Below, piece by piece: positions 8,418-17,849 of a stretch of 64,000 nt of DNA (position 1 is the first letter of the stretch; each line of letters opens with the position of its first letter). The position numbers and the translations under genes were made by a program. This DNA is from Micromonospora ferruginea. Its GTDB lineage: Bacteria > Actinomycetota > Actinomycetes > Mycobacteriales > Micromonosporaceae. Location of the stretch: NCBI RefSeq assembly GCF_013694245.2, contig NZ_CP059322.2:3603001-3667000 (forward strand), written 5' to 3'. The notes below the pieces were generated by a model. It saw only the letters and a program-made list of their open reading frames with translations. It did not search any database and was not told the DNA's origin.

Positions 8418-9298
8418 CCACCGCCGTCTCCCCCCGGCGCCGCCGACCGGTGCGGCCCGCCCGGGTCGTCCTGCACGTCTTCCTGGGTACGGTCGCCGTC
8501 GGCTGGCTGTTCCCGCTGCTCTGGGCGGTGCTCACCTCGTTCCGCTCCTACCAGTACACCGCCGTGCACGGCTACGTGTCGTTCGGCGGCTGGACCATCG
8601 ACAACTACGTCACCGCGTGGCAGACCGCCGAGTTCGGCAAGCACTTCCTCAACTCGGTCTACATCACCGTCCCGGCGGTGCTGCTCACGCTCTTCCTCGC
8701 CTCGTGCGTGGCGTTCGTGATCGCCCGGTTCAGTTGGAAGCTCAACATCGCGCTGCTCGGCCTCTTCACCGCGGCGAACCTGCTGCCGCAGCAGTCCCTG
8801 CTGATCCCGCTGTTCCGGATGTTCACCGAGATCCCGCTGCCGCTCTGGATGAGCGACTCGGAGCTGCTGTACGACAGCTACTGGGGGCTGATCCTGGTCA
8901 ACGTCGCGTTCCAGTGCGGCTTCTGCGTCTTCGTGCTCAGCAACTACATGAAGGCGCTGCCGCACGAGCTGTACGAGGCGGCGATGGTCGACGGGGCGAG
9001 CGTGTGGCGGCAGTACTGGCAGGTGACCATGCCGCTGTGCCGGCCGGCCCTGGCCGCGCTGGCCACCCTGGAGGTGACCTGGATCTACAACGAGTTCTTC
9101 TGGGCCACCGTGCTGATGCGCAGCGGCGACAAGTTCCCGGTGACCAGCTCGCTGAACAACCTGCGCGGCCAGTTCTTCACCGACAACAACCTCGTCTCGG
9201 CCGGCTCGGTGCTGGTCGCGATCCCCACCCTGGTGATCTTCTTCCTGCTCCAGAAGCAGTTCGTCCGGGGCCTGACGCTGGGAGCCTCCAAGGGATGA
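8414..9298 (+). CDS. sugar ABC importer permease, MalG type
   Basis: The 294-residue second permease has six membrane segments and the EAA loop EAAMVDGASVWRQYWQVTMP near residues 191-210. It starts inside the previous stop (ATGA, 8414-8417) and its stop overlaps the ATG of the GH36 gene in the same way, so four genes form one tightly coupled operon. No ATP-binding subunit is encoded here; a shared MsiK-like ATPase elsewhere in the genome is the expected partner, as in Streptomyces. Confidence 0.92.
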   Translation: MTTAVSPRRRRPVRPARVVLHVFLGTVAVGWLFPLLWAVLTSFRSYQYTAVHGYVSFGGWTIDNYVTAWQTAEFGKHFLNSVYITVPAVLLTLFLASCVAFVIARFSWKLNIALLGLFTAANLLPQQSLLIPLFRMFTEIPLPLWMSDSELLYDSYWGLILVNVAFQCGFCVFVLSNYMKALPHELYEAAMVDGASVWRQYWQVTMPLCRPALAALATLEVTWIYNEFFWATVLMRSGDKFPVTSSLNNLRGQFFTDNNLVSAGSVLVAIPTLVIFFLLQKQFVRGLTLGASKG

Positions 9299-11472
9299 CG
9301 ATCGTCCACCTGCGCCGCGCGCGGACCAGCCTGGTGCTCGACGCGCGCGGCCCGGGGCTGCCCCGGGTCGTGCACTGGGGCGCCGACCTCGGGTCGATCT
9401 CCACCGAGGATCTCGCCGCACTGGTCGACGCCACCGTCCCGCCGGTGGTGCCGAGCAGCTTCGACGAGCCCACCGCGCTGTCGCTGCTGCCCGAGGCGAG
9501 CGCCGGCTGGGGTGGCCGCCCCGGCCTGGCCGGCCACCGAGCCGGCCACGACTGGTCCACGGCGTTCCGCCTCACCGGCATCGACGTGCCCGACGAACTG
9601 TTAGGAGGGGCCCCTTCACCTGCACCAGGCGTTAACCGGGGGCCCCTCCTCACCACCGTGCGGGCGGCGGACGCCGGCGCGGGGTTGAGCCTGACGGTGG
9701 AGATCACGCTGGACGCGGCGGGGCTGCTGACCCTGCGGCACCGGCTGCGCAACGACGGCGACGGCCGCTACGAACTGCGCGAGCTGACCCCGGTGCTGCC
9801 GGTGCCGGCGGTCGCCACCGAACTGCTCGACCTGACCGGGCGCTGGTGCCGGGAACGCGCGCCGCAGCGGCACCCCTGGCCGATGGGCGCCTGGGTGCGC
9901 GAGGGGCGGCACGGCCGCACCGGGCACGACGCCACGCTGCTGCTGGTCGCCGGTACGCCCGGCTTCGGCTTCGGGCACGGCGAGGTGTGGGCGGTGCACA
10001 CCGCGTGGAGCGGCGACCACGTCACGGTGGCCGAGCGGCGCCCGACCGGCGAGGCCACGCTCGGCGGCGGTGAGCTGCTCGCCCCTGGCGAGATCGTGCT
10101 CGAACCGGGCGAGGAGTACGCCACCCCGCTGCTCTACGCGGCGCACTCCGCCGACGGGTTGGACGGGCTCAGCGACGTGCTGCACACCAGCCTGCGCGCC
10201 CGGCCGGGCCATCCGCGCACGCCCCGGCCGGTGACGCTCAACGTCTGGGAGGCGGTCTACTTCGACCACGAGCTGGACCGGCTGCGGGTGCTCGCCGACC
10301 GGGCCGCCGAGGTGGGCGTGGAACGCTTCGTACTGGACGACGGCTGGTTCCGCGGCCGGCGGCACGACCTCGCCGGGCTCGGCGACTGGTGGGTCGACGA
10401 GCAGGTCTGGCCGGGCGGCCTGCAACCGCTGATCGACCACGTACGCGCGCACGGCATGCAGTTCGGGCTCTGGGTCGAACCGGAGATGGTCAACCCCGAC
10501 TCCGACCTGTTCCGCGCCCACCCGGACTGGGTGCTCCAGGCGCCCGGCCGGTTGCCCCCGACGTGGCGGCACCAGCAGGTGCTCGACCTGGCCCACCCGG
10601 ACGCGTACGCGTACGTGCTCGGCCGGCTCGACGCGGTGCTGACCGAGCACGACGGGATCGCGTACCTGAAGTGGGACCACAACCGGGACCTCACCGAGGC
10701 CGGGCACGGCGGCCGGCCCGGGGTGCACGCGCAGACCGGGGCCGTCTACCGGCTGCTGGACGAGCTGCGCGCCCACCACCCCGGCCTGGAGATAGAGAGC
10801 TGCTCGTCCGGCGGCGCCCGGGTCGACCTGGAGATCCTGCGCCGCACCGACCGGGTCTGGGCCAGCGACTGCAACGACGCGCTGGAACGCCTGTCCATCC
10901 AACGCTGGACCGGCCTGCTGCTCCCGCCGGAGCTGGTCGGCACGCACATCGGGCCGGACCGTTCGCACACCACGCACCGGGTGCACGACCTCGGCTTCCG
11001 GGCGGTCACCGCGCTCTTCGGCCACCACGGCATCGAGTGGGACATCACCGCGATCGACGCGTCCGCGCGGGCCGACCTCGCCGCCTGGGTGGCGCTGCAC
11101 AAGCGGCTGCGCCCGCTGCTGCACGGCGGCCGGGTGGTCCGGGTCGACCACCCGGATGAGGCCGTGCAGGCCCACGGCGTCGTCGCCCACGACCGCTCCC
11201 GAGCGGTGTACGCGGTCAGCCGGCTCACCACCTCGGCGGCCCAGGTGCCGGGCATGGTGCGGTTGCCGGGGCTGGACCCGGCCCGGCGCTACCGGGTGCG
11301 CCCGCCGGCCGGGGTGCCGGAACCGGCGCTGCTGGAACTGACGCCGCCGGCCTGGCTGGCGTCCGACGCCGGGGTGACGCTGCCCGGGTCGGTGCTGGCC
11401 TCGGTCGGCCTGCAACTGCCCGCGCTGCACCCGGAGCAGGCGCTGCTGCTGGAGGTCACCGAAATTTCCTGA
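9295..11472 (+). CDS. GH36 alpha-galactosidase
   Basis: A 725-residue intracellular enzyme that removes alpha-linked galactose, for example from raffinose-type sugars or galactomannan oligomers. It has an N-terminal beta-sandwich (about 1-300), a TIM barrel (about 305-640) and a short C-terminal sheet. Conserved barrel pieces are FVLDDGWF, LWVEPEMVNPDS and YLKWDHNRD, with nucleophile D461; the acid/base is D525 in SDCND. The ATG overlaps the permease stop (ATGA). Residues 103-119 are oddly Gly/Pro-rich and are encoded by an in-frame copy of the genome's GGGGCCCC palindromic repeat, including a TTA leucine codon (codon 103), rare in such genomes. They fall in the N-terminal domain, so activity may survive. 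Confidence 0.93.
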   Translation: MTIVHLRRARTSLVLDARGPGLPRVVHWGADLGSISTEDLAALVDATVPPVVPSSFDEPTALSLLPEASAGWGGRPGLAGHRAGHDWSTAFRLTGIDVPDELLGGAPSPAPGVNRGPLLTTVRAADAGAGLSLTVEITLDAAGLLTLRHRLRNDGDGRYELRELTPVLPVPAVATELLDLTGRWCRERAPQRHPWPMGAWVREGRHGRTGHDATLLLVAGTPGFGFGHGEVWAVHTAWSGDHVTVAERRPTGEATLGGGELLAPGEIVLEPGEEYATPLLYAAHSADGLDGLSDVLHTSLRARPGHPRTPRPVTLNVWEAVYFDHELDRLRVLADRAAEVGVERFVLDDGWFRGRRHDLAGLGDWWVDEQVWPGGLQPLIDHVRAHGMQFGLWVEPEMVNPDSDLFRAHPDWVLQAPGRLPPTWRHQQVLDLAHPDAYAYVLGRLDAVLTEHDGIAYLKWDHNRDLTEAGHGGRPGVHAQTGAVYRLLDELRAHHPGLEIESCSSGGARVDLEILRRTDRVWASDCNDALERLSIQRWTGLLLPPELVGTHIGPDRSHTTHRVHDLGFRAVTALFGHHGIEWDITAIDASARADLAAWVALHKRLRPLLHGGRVVRVDHPDEAVQAHGVVAHDRSRAVYAVSRLTTSAAQVPGMVRLPGLDPARRYRVRPPAGVPEPALLELTPPAWLASDAGVTLPGSVLASVGLQLPALHPEQALLLEVTEIS
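9603..9650. repeat. GGGGCCCC palindromic repeat inserted in the GH36 coding sequence
   Basis: Perfect 12-bp arms, AGGAGGGGCCCC (9603-9614) and GGGGCCCCTCCT (9639-9650), flank a 24-base loop containing GTTAAC. The motif matches the intergenic copies at 0.8, 29.7, 49.7 and 53.9 kb. Here it lies in an open frame and replaces no obvious conserved motif. Confidence 0.85.
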
Positions 11473-11489
11473 GGATCTCCGCTGGCGGA

Positions 11490-11514
11490 TGTCGAGAACC
11501 GGGGTGGCGGCTTC
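11490..11514 (+). promoter_or_regulatory. candidate ECF42-dependent autoregulatory promoter
   Basis: TGTCGA (11490-11495) lies about 70 bp before the DGPF gene. ECF42 sigma factors are known to use TGTCGA as the -35 element, usually in front of their own DGPF operon. A CTTC about 15 bases further on is a weak candidate -10. Confidence 0.45.
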
Positions 11515-11566
11515 TACCGGAGGGTGGAAGCACCGACAATCGGTGCTCGGGCGTGAGGAGCGAATC

Positions 11567-11964
11567 GTGAAGTACATGCTGCTGATGCAGTTCAGCGCCG
11601 CCGGAGCTGAGTTCCCGTCGGTGGACACCTGGACGCCGGCGGAGTTCCGGGCGCACATCGACTTCATGGGCGAGGTCAACGCCAAGCTGATGGCCGACGG
11701 CGAGTTCGTGCAGGGCGAGGGGCTGGGCGGGCCGCCGCAGGCCCGGATCGTGCGGGCCGGCGAGAACGGCGCGCCGGTGGTGACCGAGGGGCCGTTCGCG
11801 GAGACCAAGGAGTTCCTGGCCGGCTTCTGGATCGTCGACTGCGAGAGCCCGCAGCGGGCCGTCGAGATCGCCGCGTTCATCTCCACCGCGCCCGGCCCCG
11901 GCGGTCGGCCGCTGAACATGCCGATCGAGGTGCACCCGGTGATGTCCGGCCCGCCGCAGGAGAT

Positions 11965-11968
<4 letters not shown>
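11567..11968 (+). CDS. YCII-related DGPF protein, ECF42 partner
   Basis: The 133-residue protein starts at GTG 11567 after GAGGAG (11555-11560), giving VKYMLLMQFSAAG, the usual start of the family. An in-frame start further upstream would only add non-conserved residues. It has the YCII ferredoxin-like fold; the DGPF signature appears as TEGPFAETKEFLAGFWIVD. Its stop overlaps the GTG start of the sigma factor gene, an arrangement diagnostic of the ECF42 group. Biochemical function is unknown; it is not an anti-sigma factor by sequence. Confidence 0.88.
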
Positions 11969-13215
<1,247 letters not shown>

Positions 13216-13235
13216 CCCGCCTAGCCCCAGCCCGA

Positions 13236-13292
13236 TGATCAAGGAGTTTGTGCCGACCAGCGGCGCGGCTGAGGACACAAACTCCTTGATCA
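13236..13292. repeat. 17-bp inverted repeat, terminator-like
   Basis: TGATCAAGGAGTTTGTG and its exact complement (13276-13292) surround a 23-base loop between two convergent genes. The stem is AT-richer than anything nearby. It may terminate both genes. The sequence looks like one of the short intergenic repeats of Micromonosporaceae rather than a local terminator. Confidence 0.75.
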
Positions 13293-13308
13293 CGCGGGGT
13301 GGGTGGGT

Positions 13309-13878
13309 TCAGGCGGTGCGGCGGGTGGTGTCGCGCAGGGCCAGGGCGACGGTGGCGAACAGGGCGGCGCCGCAGCCGACGCCGGAGACCAGGGCGACCG
13401 CCGCCGCGTCACCGCCGAGGGCGTAGGTGAGGAAGCCGGCCAGGCCGAGCGCGGTCATCACGGCGCCGAGCCAGTGGTAGCGGGGCATCCGCCAGACGGC
13501 GGCCAGGCCGAAGAAGTGCACGCCGACCACCACCGCGACCCAGGCCACCGACACCTCCGGCCGGTCGAACACGTTGTTGATCACGGCGAGGCCGCCGAAC
13601 AGCGCGACCGCCTCCAGCGCCACCACGATCCAGTAGCGGCGGTCCATGAAGCCGGCCGCCTCCGGCCCCTGCGCGGCCGGCGGGGCCTGCCGGGCCACCC
13701 GGAACACGCCGACCAGGAGCAGCACGGCCACCAGCAGACCGGCGATCCGCACCACGAGCGGCCACGGCGCGGGCAGGCCACCGCTGTTGACCATGACGAA
13801 GACGGTCCCGAACGAGATGGCCACGAGCGAGCCGATCACCAGCCCCGACGGCCGTCCCCTGGTCCCCGGCGTGCTCAT
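13309..13878 (-). CDS. hypothetical membrane protein, about six helices
   Basis: I do not recognise this 189-residue protein. Hydrophobic stretches at about residues 12-31, 40-60, 82-101, 109-128, 136-152 and 158-180 predict six membrane passes with short loops. Between helices 2 and 3 is a cytoplasmic-type loop (RQAPPAAQGPEAAGFMDRRYW). There is no catalytic motif. It is monocistronic with the hairpin at 13236-13292 downstream. Confidence 0.72.
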   Translation of the reverse strand: MSTPGTRGRPSGLVIGSLVAISFGTVFVMVNSGGLPAPWPLVVRIAGLLVAVLLLVGVFRVARQAPPAAQGPEAAGFMDRRYWIVVALEAVALFGGLAVINNVFDRPEVSVAWVAVVVGVHFFGLAAVWRMPRYHWLGAVMTALGLAGFLTYALGGDAAAVALVSGVGCGAALFATVALALRDTTRRTA

Positions 13879-14100
13879 CGCGTCCCCTTCCGACGGTCGC
13901 GCGCCGGCGGTCGGCGCGACGCGCGCCAGACTGTACGGCAGCCCGGCCAGTACGTCCGCACCTCACCCGGTGGTCGGCCCACCACGCCGCCGTGCGCCTC
14001 GAGAGTGTCCACGGCACGTGCGACGGTGCGCCCGGCCGGCTGTCGAAGGAAGATCTGGCTGGCGTGCCAGCTTCGCGCTGGTGCTCCCGACCGCAGCCGG

Positions 14101-14235
14101 GACACCCATACCGTTCCACCCACGCACCATCTGGCCGGTGAGTGGAACAGTATGGGTGTGTCAGGGCGCCGGAGACACCCATACCGTTCCACCCATGCCT
14201 TACCCGGCCTGCGACGGGAATGCCACGGGTGTGTC
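14101..14235. repeat. two units of the 73-bp hairpin repeat in a 527-bp gene-free stretch
   Basis: The 13879-14405 interval has no convincing gene. It holds two tandem units starting at 14101 and 14174, exactly 73 bp apart. Each is a long imperfect inverted repeat: GACACCCATACCGTTCCA on the left and TGGAACAGTATGGGTGTG on the right of unit 1. Nine more units of the same kind lie at 38.1-38.7 kb. The part at 13879-14097 keeps some coding-like third-position GC on the minus strand but no recognisable protein; it may be a decayed gene. Confidence 0.75.
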
Positions 14236-14361
14236 GGAGCCCGGAGACGTCGAAGCTGGGCGGCGGATGGCTGAGTCGTCCCTGCCCTCAGCTCGACAGG
14301 CCCCGACGGCAGGCGAACCGGTGGGCCACCGACGACCGGGCTGAGGGCGTACCCCGAGAAA

Positions 14362-14391
14362 GGTGGCCGGGTCCGTGCGGACCCGGCCACC
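14362..14391 (-). terminator. terminator of the mannanase gene
   Basis: A perfect 14-bp stem, GGTGGCCGGGTCCG with CGGACCCGGCCACC, and a 2-base gap lies 15 bp after the mannanase stop. Confidence 0.7.
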
Positions 14392-14405
14392 GATGTGCTG
14401 GTCGG

Positions 14406-15812
14406 TCAGCTCGCGGTGCAGGTCACCGCGGGCGTCGCGTTCGTGCCGTTCCAGCTCGCGATGAAGCCGAACGTGGTGCTGGCGCCGGCGCCGAGCCGGC
14501 CGTTGTAGTCGACGTTGCGGGCGGTGTAGGTGGATCCGCTGCCGCTGACCGTGGCGTTCCAGGACTGGCTGACGGTCTGGCCGTTGGCGAACGTCCACTT
14601 CGCCGTCCAGCCGTTGATCGCGGCGGAACCGGCGGTCACCTTGATGTCACCCTGGAAGCCGCCCTGCCACGAGTTGACGACCGTGTAGCTGGCGGTGCAG
14701 CCACCGGCCGGCGGGGGCGTGGTGGTCGGCGGCGTGGTCGGGCTGGGGCTCGTCGTCGGGCTGGGGCTGGTGGTCGGGCTGGGGCTGGTGGTCGGGCTGG
14801 GGCTGGTGGTCGGGCTCGGCGAGCTGCCGGAGTAGACCGACGCCTCGCGGGAGGTGGCGGTGATGCCGTTGGCCCCGGCGAAGATGCGCTGGCCCCAACT
14901 GGTGAGCTGGTTCGGGTTGAAGCCGGTGGTCATGTCGAGGTATTCGACGCCGCCGCCGTTGCCGCTCCACGACCAGCCCAGGTAGCCGATCTTGTTGGCC
15001 TGGGCGTAGGACATGATGGTGTCCTCGTCGGGGTTGCCGTCGGAGTGGTTGAAGCCGAACTCGCCGACCACGATCGGCAGCCCGGCGGTGCGGAACCGGC
15101 CCAGGTAGTCGGTGATCTCCGCGGCGGTGTCGAAGACGCCGTACATGTGGATGGAGAAGACGGTGTTGCGCTGCGGGTCGGCGTTGAACACGGTGCCGGC
15201 GTTGTCGCGCATGGTGAACGACCAGTCCTGACCCCAGTTCGGGCCGTCCACCATGATCGTGTGGGTGAGGCCACCGGCCCGCAGTCGCTTGATCGCGTTC
15301 GAGGTGTCGGTGGTCCAGGCGCCGTAGCCCTGGTTGCCGAACGGCTCGTTGCCGATGTTGACGATGACGTACTTCTCCTGGCCCTTGAGCACGTCGGCGA
15401 TGCTCAGCCAGTAGTCGGTGGCCTTGGCCAGCGTGGTGGCGGCGCCGTCCTCGCCGTAGCCGGTGGTGTCGTGCGCCTCCAGCACGCAGATGAGGCGGTT
15501 GGCCTTGCACAGGGAGATCACGTTGGCCACGTCGGCGGCGCTGTTCTTCGTCCAGCGGTCGCCGGTGGCCAGCACCACCCGGACGGTGTTCGCGCCGAGC
15601 GCCTTGATGTTGGCGAACGAGCTGGTCTGCTGCGGGTACCAGGTGTGCGCGTGGTTGACGCCGCGCATCACGAACTCGGTGCCGTTGGCGTCGTAGAGCC
15701 GGCCGTTGGAGACGGAGAAGCCGGTGGCGGCTTGCGCCGGCTGCCCGAAGGCGAAGACGGCGGTGAGGGCCGTCAGCAGGGCGACGCCCGCGACGGAGAG
15801 CATCTTCTTCAT
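14406..15812 (-). CDS. secreted GH5 endo-beta-1,4-mannanase with CBM2
   Basis: A 468-residue secreted enzyme. The Sec signal ends at about AQA-A (residues 1-29). The GH5 barrel spans about 31-325 and begins FSVSNGRLYDANGTEFVMRG followed by VNHAHTWYP, typical of bacterial GH5 mannanases (subfamily 8). The acid/base is E156 (NIGNEPFG) and the nucleophile E251 (VVGEFGFNH). A linker of five SPSPTT repeats (about 331-362) leads to a cellulose-binding CBM2 (about 366-468) with WQGGFQ, NGWTAKWTF and GFIASWNG. It would cut mannan or galactomannan outside the cell; the galactosidase operon at 3-11 kb could process side-chain galactose. Start ATG 15812 follows CGAAAGG-type spacing. Confidence 0.92.
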   Translation of the reverse strand: MKKMLSVAGVALLTALTAVFAFGQPAQAATGFSVSNGRLYDANGTEFVMRGVNHAHTWYPQQTSSFANIKALGANTVRVVLATGDRWTKNSAADVANVISLCKANRLICVLEAHDTTGYGEDGAATTLAKATDYWLSIADVLKGQEKYVIVNIGNEPFGNQGYGAWTTDTSNAIKRLRAGGLTHTIMVDGPNWGQDWSFTMRDNAGTVFNADPQRNTVFSIHMYGVFDTAAEITDYLGRFRTAGLPIVVGEFGFNHSDGNPDEDTIMSYAQANKIGYLGWSWSGNGGGVEYLDMTTGFNPNQLTSWGQRIFAGANGITATSREASVYSGSSPSPTTSPSPTTSPSPTTSPSPTTSPSPTTPPTTTPPPAGGCTASYTVVNSWQGGFQGDIKVTAGSAAINGWTAKWTFANGQTVSQSWNATVSGSGSTYTARNVDYNGRLGAGASTTFGFIASWNGTNATPAVTCTAS

Positions 15813-15881
15813 GGCTGTCCTCGAAAGGTGGCGGCGGTCCCGGACGCCGGCATCAGCGTAGGCCGATGGAACGCCGAAAGC

Positions 15882-15979
15882 AACCGGTTAAGTCCTGCGG
15901 CGGCCCGCCTTGTCACGGGCCGCCGCAGGGGCGGTCATCCCCACCACAGGATGGTGCGCCTCCCCGGTCTGAACCGGTT
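15882..15979 (-). promoter_or_regulatory. pair of AACCGGTT operators upstream of the mannanase
   Basis: The palindrome AACCGGTT, each time followed by AAG, occurs at 15882-15889 and 15972-15979, 90 bp apart, in front of the mannanase gene (start 15812). The spacing and palindromy fit a LacI-family repressor that binds two sites. No cognate regulator gene is adjacent. Confidence 0.5.
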
Positions 15980-16073
15980 AAGGCGGACTGTAGGCAGCAT
16001 CAACCCGCCCGTCAAGGTTGACCCGCGTCGCGCAGGGTATCCCTGAATGATCCACCCGGAAAGGAGCGGCGCC

Positions 16074-17036
16074 ATGGTGAACGTCGGCTACACCCTGATG
16101 TGCGAGCAGGCCGGCCCGAAGGACCTGGTCGACCACGCCGTGCGCGCCGAGGCCGCCGGCTTCGACCACCTGGTCATGTCCGACCACTACTACCCGTGGC
16201 TGGAGTCGCAGGGCCACTCCCCGTACGCCTGGTCGGTGCTGGGCGCGGTCGCCCACGCCACCACCCGGCCCGAGCTGCTGTCGTTCGTCACCTGCCCGAT
16301 CCGGCGCTACCACCCGGCGGTGGTGGCGCAGAAGGCCAGCACCATCGGCGTGCTCTCGGACGGGCGGTTCACGCTCGGCCTCGGCGCCGGGGAGAACCTG
16401 AACGAGCACGTGGTCGGCGGGTGGCCGCACGTGCAGCAGCGGCACGAGATGTTCGAGGAGGCGCTGCAGATCATCCGGCCGCTGCTCAACGGCGAGACGC
16501 TGACGTTCTCCGGCAACCACTTTGACGTGCCCGACGCGTACGTGTGGGACCGGCCGGAGCGCCCGGTGCCGATGGCGGTGGCCGCGTCCGGCCGGCAGTC
16601 GGCCACCCTCGCCGCCGAGTACGCCGACGCCATGATCGCCACCGACCCGCTGTCACACCTGGTCGACATGTACGAGGAGGCCGGCGGCGCGGGCCGCCCC
16701 CGCTACGGCCAGGTGGCGATCTGCTACGGCCCGGACGAGGACGAGTGCCGCAAGATCGTGCACGACCAGTTCCGCTGGTTCGGGATGGGGTGGAAGGTCA
16801 ACGCCGACCTGCCGAACCCGGACGCGTTCGCGGCGGCCACCCAGTTCGTCCGCGAGGAGGACGTGGCCGAGGGCATCTCCTGCGGCCCGGACACCGACCG
16901 GCACGTCGAGGCGTTCAAGAAGTTCGTCGACGCCGGCTTCACCCACGTGGCGCTGGTGCAGGTGGGCGGCGACAGCCAGCCGATGTTCCTCGACTGGGCC
17001 CAGGAGGAGCTGCTGCCCCGGCTGCGCGGGCTGTGA
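16074..17036 (+). CDS. F420-dependent LLM-class oxidoreductase
   Basis: A 320-residue luciferase-like TIM barrel protein starting at ATG 16074, which has AAAGGAGC at the right distance; an in-frame ATG at 16047 lacks a site. NVGYTLMCEQAGPKDLVDHA, HLVMSDHYYPWLESQGHSPY, FVTCPIRRYHPAVVAQKAST and LGLGAGENLNEHVVG match the TIGR03557-type F420-linked family related to F420-dependent glucose-6-phosphate dehydrogenase. It would transfer hydride using coenzyme F420; the substrate is not predictable. The downstream small membrane gene begins 16 bp later and may be cotranscribed. Confidence 0.88.
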   Translation: MVNVGYTLMCEQAGPKDLVDHAVRAEAAGFDHLVMSDHYYPWLESQGHSPYAWSVLGAVAHATTRPELLSFVTCPIRRYHPAVVAQKASTIGVLSDGRFTLGLGAGENLNEHVVGGWPHVQQRHEMFEEALQIIRPLLNGETLTFSGNHFDVPDAYVWDRPERPVPMAVAASGRQSATLAAEYADAMIATDPLSHLVDMYEEAGGAGRPRYGQVAICYGPDEDECRKIVHDQFRWFGMGWKVNADLPNPDAFAAATQFVREEDVAEGISCGPDTDRHVEAFKKFVDAGFTHVALVQVGGDSQPMFLDWAQEELLPRLRGL

Positions 17037-17052
17037 CGGGAGGGTCGACGAC

Positions 17053-17172
17053 ATGCGTATCGGGAACACCGAGATCCGGCCCGCCGGCGGCGGGTTCGGC
17101 TGCCTGCTGATGATCCTCTTCTCGATCGTCGCGTCGGTGGTGCTGACCGTGCTGCTCAACCTGATCCTCTAG
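17053..17172 (+). CDS. 39-residue single-pass membrane protein
   Basis: A short open frame with ATG 17053 and the site GGGAGGG (17039-17045) encodes 39 residues beginning MRIGNTEIRPAGGG. Residues 15-39 are one hydrophobic helix (CLLMILFSIVASVVLTVLLN) and the protein ends LIL. The good ribosome site, the clean topology and the fit between two genes favour a real gene. Small proteins of this shape occur widely in actinomycetes; function unknown. Confidence 0.6.
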   Translation: MRIGNTEIRPAGGGFGCLLMILFSIVASVVLTVLLNLIL

Positions 17173-17213
17173 AACCGGCCGCGCCGCCTCCCGGGCGGCA
17201 ACAGAATGAGGCC

Positions 17214-17849
17214 ATGAACCTGCTGACGGTGCTGCCGCTGGCGGTCGTGATGGTCGCCGGGCCGCAGCTCATCAGCGCGGTCTTCCTGGCCGCCAGCCGC
17301 GACCCGAGGCGCAGCTCGGTGGCCTACCTCGCGGGCGCGGCGCTGGGCACGCTGGTCCCGTTGACCGTCTGGTACGCGGTGTTCCGGCTGGTGCGCCACT
17401 CCGCCGGCAACGGCACCAAGGACAGCGGCAGCCGGCACCTGATCGACTGGATCGTGCTGGCGCTGCTGCTCGTCCTCATGGTGATCACGTTCCTGCGGCG
17501 CGAGCGGAGCCAGCCGCCGGGTTGGATGCGCAGGCTGGAGGACCCCCGGCCGCGCTTCGCGTTCGGGCTCGGCGTGCTGCTCTTCCTGGCCATGCCCAGC
17601 GACGAGGTCACCATGGCCTCGGTCGCCGGCAGCCTGGCCGGGCACGACAAGCCGTGGTGGCACCTGCTGCCGTTCCTGGTGCTGACCGTGCTGCTGCTGG
17701 CGCTGCCGCTGCTCGCGCTGGTGCTGCTCGGGGCGCGCGCCGAACGGCTGCTGCCGAGGATCCGGGACTGGTCGAACGCGCACTCCTGGATCATCAGCGA
17801 ACTGGTGATCCTGATCTTCGTGGCGATCGTCGGGTCCGACCTGGCCTAG
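17214..17849 (+). CDS. GAP (Sap) family membrane protein
   Basis: A 211-residue protein with about six membrane helices. MNLLTVLPLAVVMVAGPQLISAVFLAAS and the later FGLGVLLFLAMPSDEVTMASVA match the GAP family (PF11139), whose mycobacterial member Sap helps export sulfolipid or glycopeptidolipid. Here the cargo is unknown; the nearby lipid-related genes (PAP2, diacylglycerol kinase) make a membrane-lipid role plausible. Its TAG stop lies in CTAG, which also gives the stop of the convergent gene, so the two genes overlap by 3 bp. Confidence 0.82.
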   Translation: MNLLTVLPLAVVMVAGPQLISAVFLAASRDPRRSSVAYLAGAALGTLVPLTVWYAVFRLVRHSAGNGTKDSGSRHLIDWIVLALLLVLMVITFLRRERSQPPGWMRRLEDPRPRFAFGLGVLLFLAMPSDEVTMASVAGSLAGHDKPWWHLLPFLVLTVLLLALPLLALVLLGARAERLLPRIRDWSNAHSWIISELVILIFVAIVGSDLA

